Below, piece by piece: positions 35,687 through 44,840 of a stretch of 64,000 nucleotides of DNA. Under the pieces are notes generated by a model. The model saw only the letters and a list, made by a program, of their open reading frames with translations, was not told the DNA's origin and did no database searches. Each line of letters opens with the position of its first letter. The first letter of the stretch is position 1. Origin of the DNA: Faecalibacterium sp. (GTDB lineage: Bacteria; Bacillota; Clostridia; Oscillospirales; Ruminococcaceae); assembly GCA_020025825.1 (NCBI GenBank), contig JAHHRL010000001.1, positions 248,001 to 312,000 on the forward strand, given 5' to 3'. The translations under genes were made by a program, and so were the position numbers.

Positions 35687-36511
35687 TTATTTACGGCGCA
35701 GCTGCCAAAACGCTACTGCACTGGCGGCTGCAACATTGAGCGAATCTACGCCGTGATACATGGGGATACATACAGTATAGTCACACTGTGCGATGGTTTG
35801 GGACGAAAGGCCGTCGCCCTCAGTGCCAAGAATCACTGCCAGTTTTTCAGGCTGCTTTAGGCGTGGGTCCTCAATGCTGATTGCGGTATCGCTTAATGCG
35901 AGCGCTGCTGTTTGAAAGCCCCATGCCTGCAATTGGGCAATGCCGGCCCGCGGCCAGTCAGAGGCCTGGCTGCCGATGCGTGCCCAGGGAATTTGAAAAA
36001 CAGTACCCATGCTGACACGTACCGCACGACGGTACAACGGGTCACAGCAGGTAGGGGTAAGCAGCACACCGTCCATACCCAGTGCGGCGGCAGACCGAAA
36101 AATTGCGCCTACATTAGTAGCGTCCACAATTCCGTCCAAGATGCAGATGCGCTTTGCGGATTTGCAAAGGGTTTGGGCATCAAGCGGGGCGGGGCGGCGC
36201 ATGGCGCACAACACACCCCGTGTTAAGGCAAAGCCCGTTAATTGGGAGAGCAGGTCGTTGCTTGCTGTGTAGACAGGTACATCTCCGCAGCGAGCAAGCA
36301 GCTCGGCAGCACCTGCCAGCTGCTTGTGCTCCATTAAAAAGGCAACCGGGGTATAACCCGCATCCAGTGCATGACCGATGACCTTACCGCTTTCCGCAAT
36401 AAAAATGCCTTTTGCAGGCTCTTTGCGGTTGCGAAGCTGCGCCTCGGTCAATCGGGCAAACATATCCAGTTCGGGTGCATGAAAATCTGTGATTTCGATA
36501 ATGTTGGGCAT
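35687..36511 (-). CDS. TrmH-family (SpoU) RNA 2'-O-methyltransferase
   Basis: 274 residues from the ATG at 36511, with GGAAGGA 6 nt upstream; the 53-residue extension is unsupported. It has an N-terminal substrate-binding part and a C-terminal SPOUT knot with motif 1 VDATNVGAIFRSAAALG, motif 2 AVILGTEGDGLS and motif 3 IPMYHGVDSLNVAAASAV. It methylates the ribose of a tRNA or rRNA nucleotide using S-adenosylmethionine; the exact target is not evident. It probably stands as its own unit, 44 nt after the AI-2E gene. Confidence 0.9.
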   Translation of the reverse strand: MPNIIEITDFHAPELDMFARLTEAQLRNRKEPAKGIFIAESGKVIGHALDAGYTPVAFLMEHKQLAGAAELLARCGDVPVYTASNDLLSQLTGFALTRGVLCAMRRPAPLDAQTLCKSAKRICILDGIVDATNVGAIFRSAAALGMDGVLLTPTCCDPLYRRAVRVSMGTVFQIPWARIGSQASDWPRAGIAQLQAWGFQTAALALSDTAISIEDPRLKQPEKLAVILGTEGDGLSSQTIAQCDYTVCIPMYHGVDSLNVAAASAVAFWQLRRK

Positions 36512-36723
36512 AGTGAATCCTTCCGTAAAGGGGAGGTGAACTCCATAGTATTGGGCGTGGCATATTACAAAACCACCAATATAAAAATTGTACAGCGAAA
36601 CAGGGTGGGAATCAAGTGCGGGTTGTGAAAACAAAAAGCTGTATTTCATGCGAAAGATAGACAATTCCATAGCTTTGCGCTATACTTTTGAAAATGAAAA
36701 GTTTGCAATGGAGGAAGAAAGTT

Positions 36724-37959
36724 ATGAATCATAATTTGCTTGAAAAATATGCTGAATTCATTGTCCGTGTAGGTGTGAATGTACAGCCCGGCCAAACCCT
36801 GATTATCAATGGTAATCTGGAAACTGCACCTCTGGCACGTCTGTGCATGAAAGCTGCTTTTGCGGCAGGCGCCCGTGATGTACGTGTAGACTGGGCAGAC
36901 GAAGCTTGCAGCCGCATCCGTATGGAAATGGGCAGCGAAGAAGCACTGACCGATGTGAAGCCTTACGTACTGCGCAGCTATCTGGATTTTGCAGAAAGCG
37001 AAGGCGGCGTTTGTGTGCTGCATCTGCTGGCAGATGACCCGGAAGTGTACAATGGTTTGGATGCTGCAAAAATCAATCGTGTAAGCATGGCTCGCCGCAC
37101 AGCACTGAAGCCTTGGCGTGTATATACCATGAATGACAAGATTCAGTGGTGCATTGCTGCAATGCCCAGTGAAAGTTGGGCAAAGATGATTTTCCCCAAC
37201 GAGCCGATTGATGTGGCAGTAGAAAAGCTGTGGAATGCAATTTTCGACGTGTGCCGTGTGACCGATGGTGACCCTGTTACTGCTTGGAAGGCACATCTGG
37301 ACCGTTTGAACGGCTTGAAGGACAAGATGAATGCGTATGACTTTGAGTCGGTACATTTTACCAGCTCTAACGGTACGGATTTGACCGTCGGCTTGGCAGA
37401 TGGCGCTATCTGGGAGAGCGCAAGCAGCCCCAATGAGAAGGGCGTAATGTTCCTGCCGAACATTCCCACTGAGGAAGTATTTACTGCACCCCACAAGGAT
37501 AAAGTAAACGGTATTGTGTACGGCACCAAGCCTTATGCATACAATGGTCAGCTGATTAAGGGCTTCCACGTTACCTTTAAGGATGGCCGTGTGGTAGAGC
37601 ACGGTGCAGAAGAAAACGCTGACCTGCTGGGCGAACTGCTGGACAGCGATGCAGGTGCACGCAGCATTGGCGAAGTGGCACTGGTACCTGCTTCCAGCCC
37701 CATCAACCGCAGCGGTCTGCTGTTCTACAACACTTTGTTTGATGAAAACGCTGCCTGCCACATTGCATTTGGCGCAAGCTACCCCGGTACTTGCAAGGGC
37801 GGCAAGGACATGACTGAAGAAGAAATGCTGGCACACGGCATGAACCAGTCTGAAATCCACGAGGACGTTATGGTCGGTGCAGAAGATACCAACATTACCG
37901 GCCTGACACGTGACGGCCGTACCATTCAGATTTTTGAGAATGGCGAATGGGTACTGTAA
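36724..37959 (+). CDS. M29-family aminopeptidase (PepS/AmpS-like)
   Basis: 411 residues from ATG at 36724 after GGAGG; the upstream in-frame ATG lacks a site. It matches thermophilic metalloprotease M29: LEKYAEFIVRVGVNVQPGQ at the start, then EEVFTAPHKDKVNG with metal ligands, EHGAEENADLL, GARSIGEVALVP and AFGASYPG. These supply the Glu/His/Asp set of the dinuclear metal site. It removes N-terminal residues from peptides in the cytoplasm. The following acyltransferase ORF overlaps its end by 13 nt, so the two are co-transcribed. Confidence 0.92.
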   Translation: MNHNLLEKYAEFIVRVGVNVQPGQTLIINGNLETAPLARLCMKAAFAAGARDVRVDWADEACSRIRMEMGSEEALTDVKPYVLRSYLDFAESEGGVCVLHLLADDPEVYNGLDAAKINRVSMARRTALKPWRVYTMNDKIQWCIAAMPSESWAKMIFPNEPIDVAVEKLWNAIFDVCRVTDGDPVTAWKAHLDRLNGLKDKMNAYDFESVHFTSSNGTDLTVGLADGAIWESASSPNEKGVMFLPNIPTEEVFTAPHKDKVNGIVYGTKPYAYNGQLIKGFHVTFKDGRVVEHGAEENADLLGELLDSDAGARSIGEVALVPASSPINRSGLLFYNTLFDENAACHIAFGASYPGTCKGGKDMTEEEMLAHGMNQSEIHEDVMVGAEDTNITGLTRDGRTIQIFENGEWVL

Positions 37960-39143
37960 GCCTGCCTTCCGCAAGTTTTTCGGAGGGTGAGCGGAATCGG
38001 CCGGTGGCAGCGGATGTATTTCGTGCCGTTGCCGTCGGTATGGTTGGATGGTTCCATATTTGGCAGCAAAGCTGGCAGGGAGCAGGGGAGTTTACCTACT
38101 TGGCACGTACCGGTGCGGTGTGGGTAGACGGCATGATTATGCTGAGCGCCTTTTGCCTGTTTTTACCGTATGCAAATTTGTATGCAGAAAACAGACAGCG
38201 TGCCGCAGTCAAGCCGATTGCGTTTTATAAGAAACGTCTTTTGCGGATTTTGCCATCATATTATGTAAGTGTGTTGGCAGCGTTGGCGATGGCACTTTAT
38301 CAAAAAGGACCTTCACTGCTTTTATGGAAAGATTTGGCCGCTCATCTTACCCTGACACAATCGTTTTTTCCGTTTTCGTATTGGTATACAAACTTAAACG
38401 GCGCCAGTTGGACATTGACTATATTGACTTTGTTTTATCTGGCGTTTCCGTTTTTGGTGCGCATAATGCTGCGTGCTCCGTTATGGGCAGGTATGGCACT
38501 GTTCGCAATCCAGATATATTGGCAGCATACTACGGTGCCGCTGTATGGAACAACGGCCTACCAGATGCGGTTTAATCAACTGCCGGCTTTTGCCAGCACA
38601 ATTGCCATTGGGATGTGGGATGCATTGCTGTTTGCGGCAGCCACACGCAGCAAATGGCTGCAAAACTGGGGTATGCGAAGCCTTAGTACGATACTGGGCT
38701 TTGGTGCACTCGGATTTATCAATCATTTGCTGAAGCAATTGAACTGGGCCAGAGAGTTTCAGCTGTGGCAGCTACAGAATCGCACCACCTTAGTGTGTGG
38801 AATGATGCTGGCTTTGCTGCTTTTTGCATTGGGGCTTCCGCTGCCGGGCAAACGGCTGTGGGCCTTTTTAGCAGGTATCAGTTATAATTTTTACCTTTGG
38901 CATCAAATGCTTACCGTTTGGCTCAAGTATACGTTCCATCTGCCTTTTTGGTCGGGTGAAGTACCGCCAAACCAGTTAGGTGACACTGTATGGATGGCAA
39001 AAAGCAACCTGCTGTACTGGGCTGCTGCACTAACGGCGGCGATTGTTTTGACATGGCTTGTGGATAACACAATGCTTAAAATTACTAAAAAAAAGAGCAA
39101 GAAAACTAATAATAGTGGAACTTTACCAGAGAAAGTCGTATAA
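37947..39143 (+). CDS. Acyltransferase family 3 membrane protein
   Basis: 398 residues, about 10 hydrophobic helices. The N-terminal pattern DVFRAVAVGMVGWFHIWQQ carries the conserved R and H of acyltransferase-3 proteins (OafA type), and YKKRLLRILPSYYVSVL is the second Arg motif. It would O-acetylate a sugar or lipid at the membrane. The start is uncertain. The ATG at 37947 lies inside the aminopeptidase gene without a clear ribosome site, and a GTG at 38004 is the main alternative. The C-terminus is Lys/Ser-rich. It precedes the glmM polysaccharide cluster, which fits a role in decorating it. Confidence 0.8.
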   Translation: MGTVSLPSASFSEGERNRPVAADVFRAVAVGMVGWFHIWQQSWQGAGEFTYLARTGAVWVDGMIMLSAFCLFLPYANLYAENRQRAAVKPIAFYKKRLLRILPSYYVSVLAALAMALYQKGPSLLLWKDLAAHLTLTQSFFPFSYWYTNLNGASWTLTILTLFYLAFPFLVRIMLRAPLWAGMALFAIQIYWQHTTVPLYGTTAYQMRFNQLPAFASTIAIGMWDALLFAAATRSKWLQNWGMRSLSTILGFGALGFINHLLKQLNWAREFQLWQLQNRTTLVCGMMLALLLFALGLPLPGKRLWAFLAGISYNFYLWHQMLTVWLKYTFHLPFWSGEVPPNQLGDTVWMAKSNLLYWAAALTAAIVLTWLVDNTMLKITKKKSKKTNNSGTLPEKVV

Positions 39144-39200
39144 TGAAAAAATAATACAGTATAGAGCTGTTACTCTTTTGCATTATTAGGAGGATCTTCT

Positions 39201-40556
39201 ATGGGTAAATATTTTGGCACAGATGGTGTGCGTGGCGTTGCCGGCGAGGACTTGAGCTGTGAGCTGGCATTGAAAATCGGTCGTGGCGCAGCAGCTGTAC
39301 TGACAGAGAATTCCGGACACAAACCTCGTATTTTAATTGGACGGGATACACGAATTTCGGGTAGTATGCTGGAGGCTGCACTGACAGCAGGTTTGTGCAG
39401 TGTGGGTGCAGATGTTGAGCTGCTGGGTGTAATCCCCACCCCGGCGGTTGCTTACTTGGTACGCAAGTACGAGGCTGATGCAGGTATTGTGATTTCGGCT
39501 TCTCATAACCCGATGGAATTTAACGGTATTAAGATTTTTGCTGGTACCGGTTATAAGCTGCCTGATGAGGTAGAGCTGGAGATTGAGAACCACATTGATA
39601 ATGACTGCAAGGATATTCCCCTTGCAACCGGCAGAGGTGTAGGCAGCGTGTCGGTACGCAATGACGGTGTGCGTGACTACGTAGACCACCTGTATCAGGC
39701 GGTAGGCGGCAGCCTAAAGGGCTTAAAGGTTTGCATCGACTGTGCAAATGGTGCCAGTGCAGCAGTTGCACAGCAGCTGTTCCCCCGCTTGGGTGCAGAG
39801 TGCACCTTTATTGGTGTATCTCCGGACGGCACCAACATCAACCGTGGCGTAGGCAGTACACATCTGGATAATCTGGCCAAGGCCGTTATAGATGGCGGAT
39901 TTGACTGCGGCGTTGCGTTTGACGGCGACGCAGACCGTTGCCTGGCTTGCGATGAGAAGGGTCAGGAAATCGACGGCGATAAGATTATTGCTTTGCTGAG
40001 CATGGACATGAAGAAAAAAGGCATTTTGGAAGGCGATACCGCTGTGGTTACCGTTATGTCCAATCTGGGCTTTATGAAGTTCATGGAAAGCCAGGGTATC
40101 CGTACAGAGCGTACTGCCGTTGGCGACAGATATGTGCTGGAAAATATGCGTGAAAACGGATATATGATTGGCGGCGAACAGAGCGGCCACGTAATTTTGG
40201 CACAGGATGCTACTACCGGTGACGGCGAACTGACCGGCGGAAAGCTGCTGCGTGTTTTGGCAGAAAGCGGCAAAAAAATGAGCGAGCTGAACGAAGTGTA
40301 CAAGCAGTTCCCGCAGGTATTGATTAATATTCAGGCAAATGCAGAGCAGAAAGCTTTTTATAAAGCAGACGAAGTGATTGCCGGCTTTATTGAAAACGAA
40401 CAGCAGAAACTGATGGGTATGGGCCGTGTATTGGTACGTGTATCCGGTACAGAGCCTAAGATTCGTGTTATGGTAGAAGGCGAAGATTTGGATGCAATTG
40501 ACAGCTGCGCAACACGGATTGTCAGCTTTATCAACAGCAGAATCAGTAAAATCTAA
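39201..40556 (+). CDS. glmM: Phosphoglucosamine mutase
   Basis: 451 residues. It converts glucosamine 6-phosphate to glucosamine 1-phosphate for UDP-GlcNAc. Landmarks are MGKYFGTDGVRGVAG, the phosphoserine S101 in ISASHNPMEFNG, the Mg loop FDGDADRCLA near 242, and the C-terminal RVSGTEPKIRVMVEG phosphate-binding loop. AGGAGG precedes the ATG. glf follows after 22 nt. It links to nagB at 13723 through the shared substrate glucosamine 6-phosphate, though the two are not adjacent. Confidence 0.96.
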   Translation: MGKYFGTDGVRGVAGEDLSCELALKIGRGAAAVLTENSGHKPRILIGRDTRISGSMLEAALTAGLCSVGADVELLGVIPTPAVAYLVRKYEADAGIVISASHNPMEFNGIKIFAGTGYKLPDEVELEIENHIDNDCKDIPLATGRGVGSVSVRNDGVRDYVDHLYQAVGGSLKGLKVCIDCANGASAAVAQQLFPRLGAECTFIGVSPDGTNINRGVGSTHLDNLAKAVIDGGFDCGVAFDGDADRCLACDEKGQEIDGDKIIALLSMDMKKKGILEGDTAVVTVMSNLGFMKFMESQGIRTERTAVGDRYVLENMRENGYMIGGEQSGHVILAQDATTGDGELTGGKLLRVLAESGKKMSELNEVYKQFPQVLINIQANAEQKAFYKADEVIAGFIENEQQKLMGMGRVLVRVSGTEPKIRVMVEGEDLDAIDSCATRIVSFINSRISKI

Positions 40557-40578
40557 AAAGAATAAAAAGGAGTATATT

Positions 40579-41688
40579 ATGGACAAGCATTATGATTATC
40601 TAATCGTTGGTGCAGGTTTGTATGGTGCTGTGTTTGCACAGGAGGCTAAAAAGGCCGGCAAAACCTGCCTGGTGATTGATAAGCGTGACCACATTGCAGG
40701 TAATATTTATACTTACGAGCAGGAAGGCATTCAGGTACACCAGTATGGTGCACATATTTTCCACACGAACAACAAGCAGGTGTGGGATTATGTAAATCAG
40801 TTTGCAACCTTTAACCGTTACACCAACAGCCCGGTTGCTAATTACAAGGGCGAGATTTACAACCTGCCCTTTAACATGAATACCTTTAACAAAATGTGGG
40901 GCGTAATTACTCCTGCACAGGCACAGGAAAAAATTGAGCAGCAGCGTGCAGTAGCTGGCATTACTGAGCCTAAAAATCTGGAAGAACAGGCTATCAGCTT
41001 GGTAGGTACTGATATTTACGAAAAGCTGATTAACGGCTATACCGAAAAGCAGTGGGGCCGCCCCTGCAAGGAGCTGCCCTCCTTTATTATTAAGCGCCTG
41101 CCTGTACGTTTTACTTACGACAACAACTACTTTAATGCTTTGTATCAGGGCATCCCTGTAGGCGGTTACACTGCTATGGTGGAAAAAATGCTGGAAGGCA
41201 CTGAGGTACGTTTGGGCTGCGAGTATCTGGGCGAAAAGGAAAAGTGGGATGCAATGGCAGATACCGTTGTATACACCGGCCCTGTTGATGCTTACTTTGC
41301 TTACAAGCTGGGCGTTCTGGAGTACCGCAGCGTTCGTTTTGAAACCGAAACGCTGGATATGGAAAACTATCAGGGCAATGCGGTTGTAAACTACACCGAT
41401 GCAGAAACTCCCTATACCCGCATCATTGAGCATAAGCACTTTGAGTTTGGCACCCAGCCCAAGACTGTAATCAGCCGTGAGTACAGTGCAGAGTGGAACA
41501 AGGGCGACGAGCCTTACTATCCCGTTAACGACGACCGCAACAGCGCTTTGTACGAGAAGTACAAGGCATTGGCAGACGCAGAGAAGAATGTGATTTTCGG
41601 CGGCCGTTTGGGCGAGTACAAGTACTACGACATGGACAAGGTTATTGAGGTAGCACTGGACGCAGTACAAAAGGCTTTGCAGGCATAA
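40579..41688 (+). CDS. glf: UDP-galactopyranose mutase
   Basis: 369 residues from ATG at 40579 after AAGGAG; the longer frame overlaps glmM. FAD-binding LIVGAGLYGAVFAQEAKKAG opens it, and GNIYTYEQEGIQVHQYGAHIFHT, INGYTEKQWGRP and the FGGRLGEYKYYDMDK end are typical of Glf. It ring-contracts UDP-galactopyranose to UDP-galactofuranose for galactofuranose-containing surface glycans. rfbC follows after 10 nt, linking galactofuranose and rhamnose supply. Confidence 0.95.
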   Translation: MDKHYDYLIVGAGLYGAVFAQEAKKAGKTCLVIDKRDHIAGNIYTYEQEGIQVHQYGAHIFHTNNKQVWDYVNQFATFNRYTNSPVANYKGEIYNLPFNMNTFNKMWGVITPAQAQEKIEQQRAVAGITEPKNLEEQAISLVGTDIYEKLINGYTEKQWGRPCKELPSFIIKRLPVRFTYDNNYFNALYQGIPVGGYTAMVEKMLEGTEVRLGCEYLGEKEKWDAMADTVVYTGPVDAYFAYKLGVLEYRSVRFETETLDMENYQGNAVVNYTDAETPYTRIIEHKHFEFGTQPKTVISREYSAEWNKGDEPYYPVNDDRNSALYEKYKALADAEKNVIFGGRLGEYKYYDMDKVIEVALDAVQKALQA

Positions 41689-41698
41689 GGAGGATCAA

Positions 41699-42265
41699 AT
41701 GGGAAAGTTTAATTTTACGCAGACCGAGATTCCGGGTGTGGTAATTGTAGAGCCTCAGGTGTTTGGCGACGAGCGTGGCTATTTTATGGAAACCTACCAT
41801 AAAGAGCAGTTTGCTGCTGCCGGCATTGATAAAGAGTTTGTACAGGATAACCAGAGCCGTTCGACTCGTGGTGTGCTGCGTGGTTTGCATTTCCAAAAAG
41901 AGCATACGCAGGGCAAGCTGGTGCGTGTTACTTTAGGCGAAGTGTTTGACGTAGCAGTAGACTGCCGCCCCAACAGCGCAACCTATGGTAAGTGGGTTGG
42001 CGTTACCCTGAGCGCCGAGAACAAGAAGATGTTCTATGTGCCGGAAGGTTTCGCACACGGCTTTTTGGTGCTGAGCGATGTAGCAGAGTTCTGCTACAAG
42101 TGCACCGATGTATACGACCCTACCAGCGAGGGTGGTATCCCGTACAACGACCCGACGGTCAATGTGCAGTGGCCGGATTGCGGCTGTGAGCCCAAGCTGA
42201 GCGCAAAAGATGCTGTGCACACACCTTTTGCAGAGCAGGATTTTGCTTATTTTAACAAGTACTAA
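41699..42265 (+). CDS. rfbC: dTDP-4-dehydrorhamnose 3,5-epimerase
   Basis: 188 residues, cupin fold. Catalytic H64 lies in VLRGLHFQKEHTQGKLVRV, and the active-site region YVPEGFAHGFLVLSD near 113 follows. This is the third step of dTDP-rhamnose synthesis (RmlC). It is last in glmM-glf-rfbC and is separated from rfbA-rfbD-rfbB (44841-47744) by a convergent pfk gene and two tRNAs, so the four rhamnose genes sit in two units. AGGAGG precedes the ATG; a terminator follows. Confidence 0.95.
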   Translation: MGKFNFTQTEIPGVVIVEPQVFGDERGYFMETYHKEQFAAAGIDKEFVQDNQSRSTRGVLRGLHFQKEHTQGKLVRVTLGEVFDVAVDCRPNSATYGKWVGVTLSAENKKMFYVPEGFAHGFLVLSDVAEFCYKCTDVYDPTSEGGIPYNDPTVNVQWPDCGCEPKLSAKDAVHTPFAEQDFAYFNKY

Positions 42266-42292
42266 ATAAATAGGCTGTTTTTAGAAAAACAG

Positions 42293-42336
42293 AAAGCCCA
42301 GTCGAGTGTTTGCAACACACTTGACTGGGCTTTTTT
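42293..42336. terminator. Bidirectional intrinsic terminator
   Basis: AAAGCCCAGTC-G-AGTGT pairs with ACACTTGACTGGGCTTT (one G-T), then T run; between rfbC and the converging pfk. Confidence 0.92.
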
Positions 42337-42348
42337 ATAATTTAGAAA

Positions 42349-43428
42349 TTAGCCTAGGGCGATACCCATGCGATGAGCTACTGCCAACAGCTCATGGTCG
42401 GCTGGGATACAGCGGGGTTTTCCGGCGATGTCTTGCAGGCGGTTTTCAGTTACATGGTTATTGACCATTGCAACGGTAACGCCGTAGCGCTCCTCCTCGA
42501 TTAGTTTAGCGGCATAGCTGCCAAACTGGGTGGCCAGCAGGCGGTCATAGGCGCTGGGGCTGCCGCCACGCTGCATATGCCCGGGGATACATACCCTTGT
42601 TTCGGCACCTGTATTTTTTTGGATTTGAGCGGCGATGCGGGTTGTAGCGGTACTTCCGGTACCGGCCTCAAGGCGCTTGGCTTTCCATTCTTTTCGTTTC
42701 ATGGTGGCTTCGGTTACGTCCAAGGCACCTTCCGCAACCGCTACGATAGAAAAATTGGAGCCGTTAGCTGCACGGTTTTCTACAGCTGCGCAAACACGGT
42801 CGATATCATAAGGTTTTTCCGGTATCAAGATAATATCTGCACCGCCTGCAATGCCGGAATAAAGGGTGAGCCAGCCTGCTTTATTGCCCATGATTTCAAT
42901 ACACATAACACGGCTGTGGCTGCCTGCGGTAGTATGAATGCGGTCGATTACGTCGGTAGCAATATCCACGGCAGTATGAAAACCAAAGCTTACGTCAGTG
43001 CCGTGAATGTCGTTATCAATGGTTTTAGGCAGGCCGATGATATTCAAGCCTTCTTGTGAGAGAAGATTGGCGGTTTTATGGCTGCCGTTTCCGCCAAGGC
43101 AAAGCAGGCAATCCAGATTAGCATTTCGATAGGTTTGCTTCATGGCGGCGATATTAGCTGAGGCGTCGGGCTCGTTGCGGCAGATTTGCTTAAAAGGGGT
43201 TCGTTTTGTACCCAAAATTGTGCCGCCTAAAGTTAGGATTCCTTTAAAGTCTTCCGGCTGCATTTCTTTATAGTCATTATGAATCAGGCCGGAATAGCCG
43301 TTCATAATGCCGATAATTTCGACGCTGCTGCCGAAACGCTGATATAAAGCTTTGGAGATACCACGAATGGTTGCATTTAGGCCGGGGCAATCTCCGCCTG
43401 CTGTTAAGATACCAATACGTCTTTTCAT
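42349..43428 (-). CDS. pfkA: 6-phosphofructokinase
   Basis: 359 residues from ATG at 43428; the upstream 25-residue extension is unsupported. PFK landmarks are GILTAGGDCPGLNATIRG, GGNGSHKTA (112-120) and LPKTIDNDI (133-141), with D138 the catalytic base. Gly115 at the 'position 104' equivalent fits ATP use, whereas Lys135 at the '124' equivalent is the residue of PPi-type and group III enzymes. The Asp of the usual GGD is Asn114. It phosphorylates fructose 6-phosphate in glycolysis; the phosphoryl donor is likely ATP but untested. Monocistronic. Confidence 0.9.
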   Translation of the reverse strand: MKRRIGILTAGGDCPGLNATIRGISKALYQRFGSSVEIIGIMNGYSGLIHNDYKEMQPEDFKGILTLGGTILGTKRTPFKQICRNEPDASANIAAMKQTYRNANLDCLLCLGGNGSHKTANLLSQEGLNIIGLPKTIDNDIHGTDVSFGFHTAVDIATDVIDRIHTTAGSHSRVMCIEIMGNKAGWLTLYSGIAGGADIILIPEKPYDIDRVCAAVENRAANGSNFSIVAVAEGALDVTEATMKRKEWKAKRLEAGTGSTATTRIAAQIQKNTGAETRVCIPGHMQRGGSPSAYDRLLATQFGSYAAKLIEEERYGVTVAMVNNHVTENRLQDIAGKPRCIPADHELLAVAHRMGIALG

Positions 43429-43548
43429 AAAAACAGAATCCCTTTCTGTGGAATGTAGCAAAATGGATACAATAAGAGTATTCCTATAGGGAAAAATTGT
43501 CAATGTAGAACGGGTTTGAATAAAAGAAAAACTTTTTTGAAAAAAGTG

Positions 43549-43577
43549 TTGACAAATGTTTAGAAAGCTAGTATAAT
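43549..43577 (+). promoter_or_regulatory. Strong sigma-70 promoter for tRNA-Gln
   Basis: Perfect TTGACA and TATAAT with a 17-nt spacer, 41 nt upstream of the tRNA. Confidence 0.93.
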
Positions 43578-43618
43578 CATCAACGTTGACGGGACAACAC
43601 CGAGCAACAAACCTTTAA

Positions 43619-43692
43619 TGGGGATTCGCATAATGGTAGTGCAGCGGACTCTGACTCCGCCTGTGGGAGTTCGATCCTCTCATCCCCAACCA
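43619..43692 (+). tRNA. tRNA-Gln (anticodon CTG)
   Basis: Acceptor stem TGGGGAT/ATCCCCA, anticodon loop CTCTGAC reading CTG for CAG codons, T loop TTCGATC, encoded CCA at the 3' end. It has its own strong promoter and is ended by a terminator 2 nt downstream. Confidence 0.95.
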
Positions 43693-43694
43693 TG

Positions 43695-43731
43695 ATTGCC
43701 GCAGCAGCTGATAGCTGCTGCGGCAATTTTT
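43695..43731 (+). terminator. Intrinsic terminator between tRNA-Gln and tRNA-Pro
   Basis: ATTGCCGCAGCAGCT, GAT loop, perfect complement, then TTTTT. It splits the two tRNAs although only about 40 nt separate them. Confidence 0.9.
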
Positions 43732-43735
43732 CTAC

Positions 43736-43811
43736 CGGGGCATAGCGCAGTTGGTAGCGCGCCTCGTTCGGGACGAGGAGGCCGTGGGTTCAAATCCCGC
43801 TGCTCCGACCA
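43736..43811 (+). tRNA. tRNA-Pro (anticodon CGG)
   Basis: Acceptor CGGGGCA/TGCTCCG (one G-T), anticodon loop TTCGGGA reading CGG for CCG codons, T arm GGGTTCAAATCCC, encoded CCA. No promoter of its own is visible in the 4 nt after the preceding terminator, so it must rely on read-through. Confidence 0.95.
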
Positions 43812-43812
43812 G

Positions 43813-43850
43813 ATAAAGCACCGTCTATCCAGACGGTGCTTTATTTTTTT
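43813..43850 (+). terminator. Intrinsic terminator after tRNA-Pro
   Basis: ATAAAGCACCGTCT, ATCC loop, perfect complement, then T run. Confidence 0.93.
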
Positions 43851-43910
43851 GCTTTTTCTGCCAGCAGGCAAAAAATCTTTTGACAAAGCTATACCATATT
43901 ATAGTTACAG

Positions 43911-43939
43911 TTGATAAATATAGACAAAAATAGTAAAAT
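43911..43939 (+). promoter_or_regulatory. Promoter of the glycosyltransferase-rfb unit
   Basis: TTGATA, 17-nt spacer, TAAAAT, about 30 nt upstream of the glycosyltransferase start. Confidence 0.7.
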
Positions 43940-43968
43940 AAAAAGGAACCATCTATTGTGGAGGAATT

Positions 43969-44763
43969 ATGCCTACATTAAGTGCAACAATCGTAGTATA
44001 TAATGGAGCAGCAGAAGCCCTGGAGGCAGCGGCTTCGATTTTACGGCATACCCAGAAATATGCGTTGACTTTGTATTTAATCGACAATGCTAGCCCGGAT
44101 GGCTCTGGAAAGCAACTGCAGGACGCTGTCGCAAACGGTATGCTGAAATGCAGCGATAACCAGACAGTGAGGGTGATTTGCAGCCCGAAAAATAAGGGCT
44201 TTGGCGGAGGCCATAACCTTGTACTGGGGCAGCTGGAAAGTGATTATCACTTTATATTGAATCCGGATATTTTAATAGAAGATGATGTGTTGAGCGCTAT
44301 GGCGGATTGGATGGAAACAAACCCGCAGGCAGTTATGGCACGTCCGGCACTGAAGTTTCCAGACGGCAAAGAACAAATTTTGCCCTTGCAGAAGTGCAGT
44401 GCACTGGCGCTTGTATATCGCCAGCTGCCGCAGTTGGGCTTTTTGAAACGGTTTAACGACCGCTATGTAATGGCAGAGGCTGATTTAAGCAAGCCTACCA
44501 AGATTGAGTTTTGCACAGGCAGTTTTTCCATGCTGCGAACCACAACAATGAAGCAAATCGGCGGATTTGATGAAGGATATTTTATGTATGTGGAAGACGC
44601 AGATTTAACCCAGAAGGCACGTCAGGTGGGAGATGTGTATTTGCTGCCGCAGTTTATGGCTGTACACGCATGGCACAGAGCACCCCACACAAACAAATCT
44701 CACTTTAAGATGCAGATGAAGAGCATGCTGCGTTATTTTTCAAAGTGGGGATTCCGCCTTTAA
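43969..44763 (+). CDS. Glycosyltransferase family 2 (rhamnosyltransferase-like)
   Basis: 264 residues, GT-A fold. It begins TLSATIVVYNGAAEALEAAA; LYLIDNASPDGSG (the nucleotide-sugar site) and NKGFGGGHNLVL follow, the DxD-like acidic segment is LNPDILIEDD, and the late FDEGYFMYVEDADL is typical of rhamnosyltransferases of family 2. The donor is probably dTDP-rhamnose, because rfbA follows 77 nt downstream in the same direction; the acceptor is unknown. GGAGG lies before the ATG. No membrane helix: a cytoplasmic, membrane-associated enzyme. Confidence 0.9.
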   Translation: MPTLSATIVVYNGAAEALEAAASILRHTQKYALTLYLIDNASPDGSGKQLQDAVANGMLKCSDNQTVRVICSPKNKGFGGGHNLVLGQLESDYHFILNPDILIEDDVLSAMADWMETNPQAVMARPALKFPDGKEQILPLQKCSALALVYRQLPQLGFLKRFNDRYVMAEADLSKPTKIEFCTGSFSMLRTTTMKQIGGFDEGYFMYVEDADLTQKARQVGDVYLLPQFMAVHAWHRAPHTNKSHFKMQMKSMLRYFSKWGFRL

Positions 44764-44840
44764 TTTTGTATACAGCAGACGCAGCGCTGCTTTGATAAAG
44801 CTGCACAACTTATCCCAGAAAGTAATAAGGAGTGCACAAT

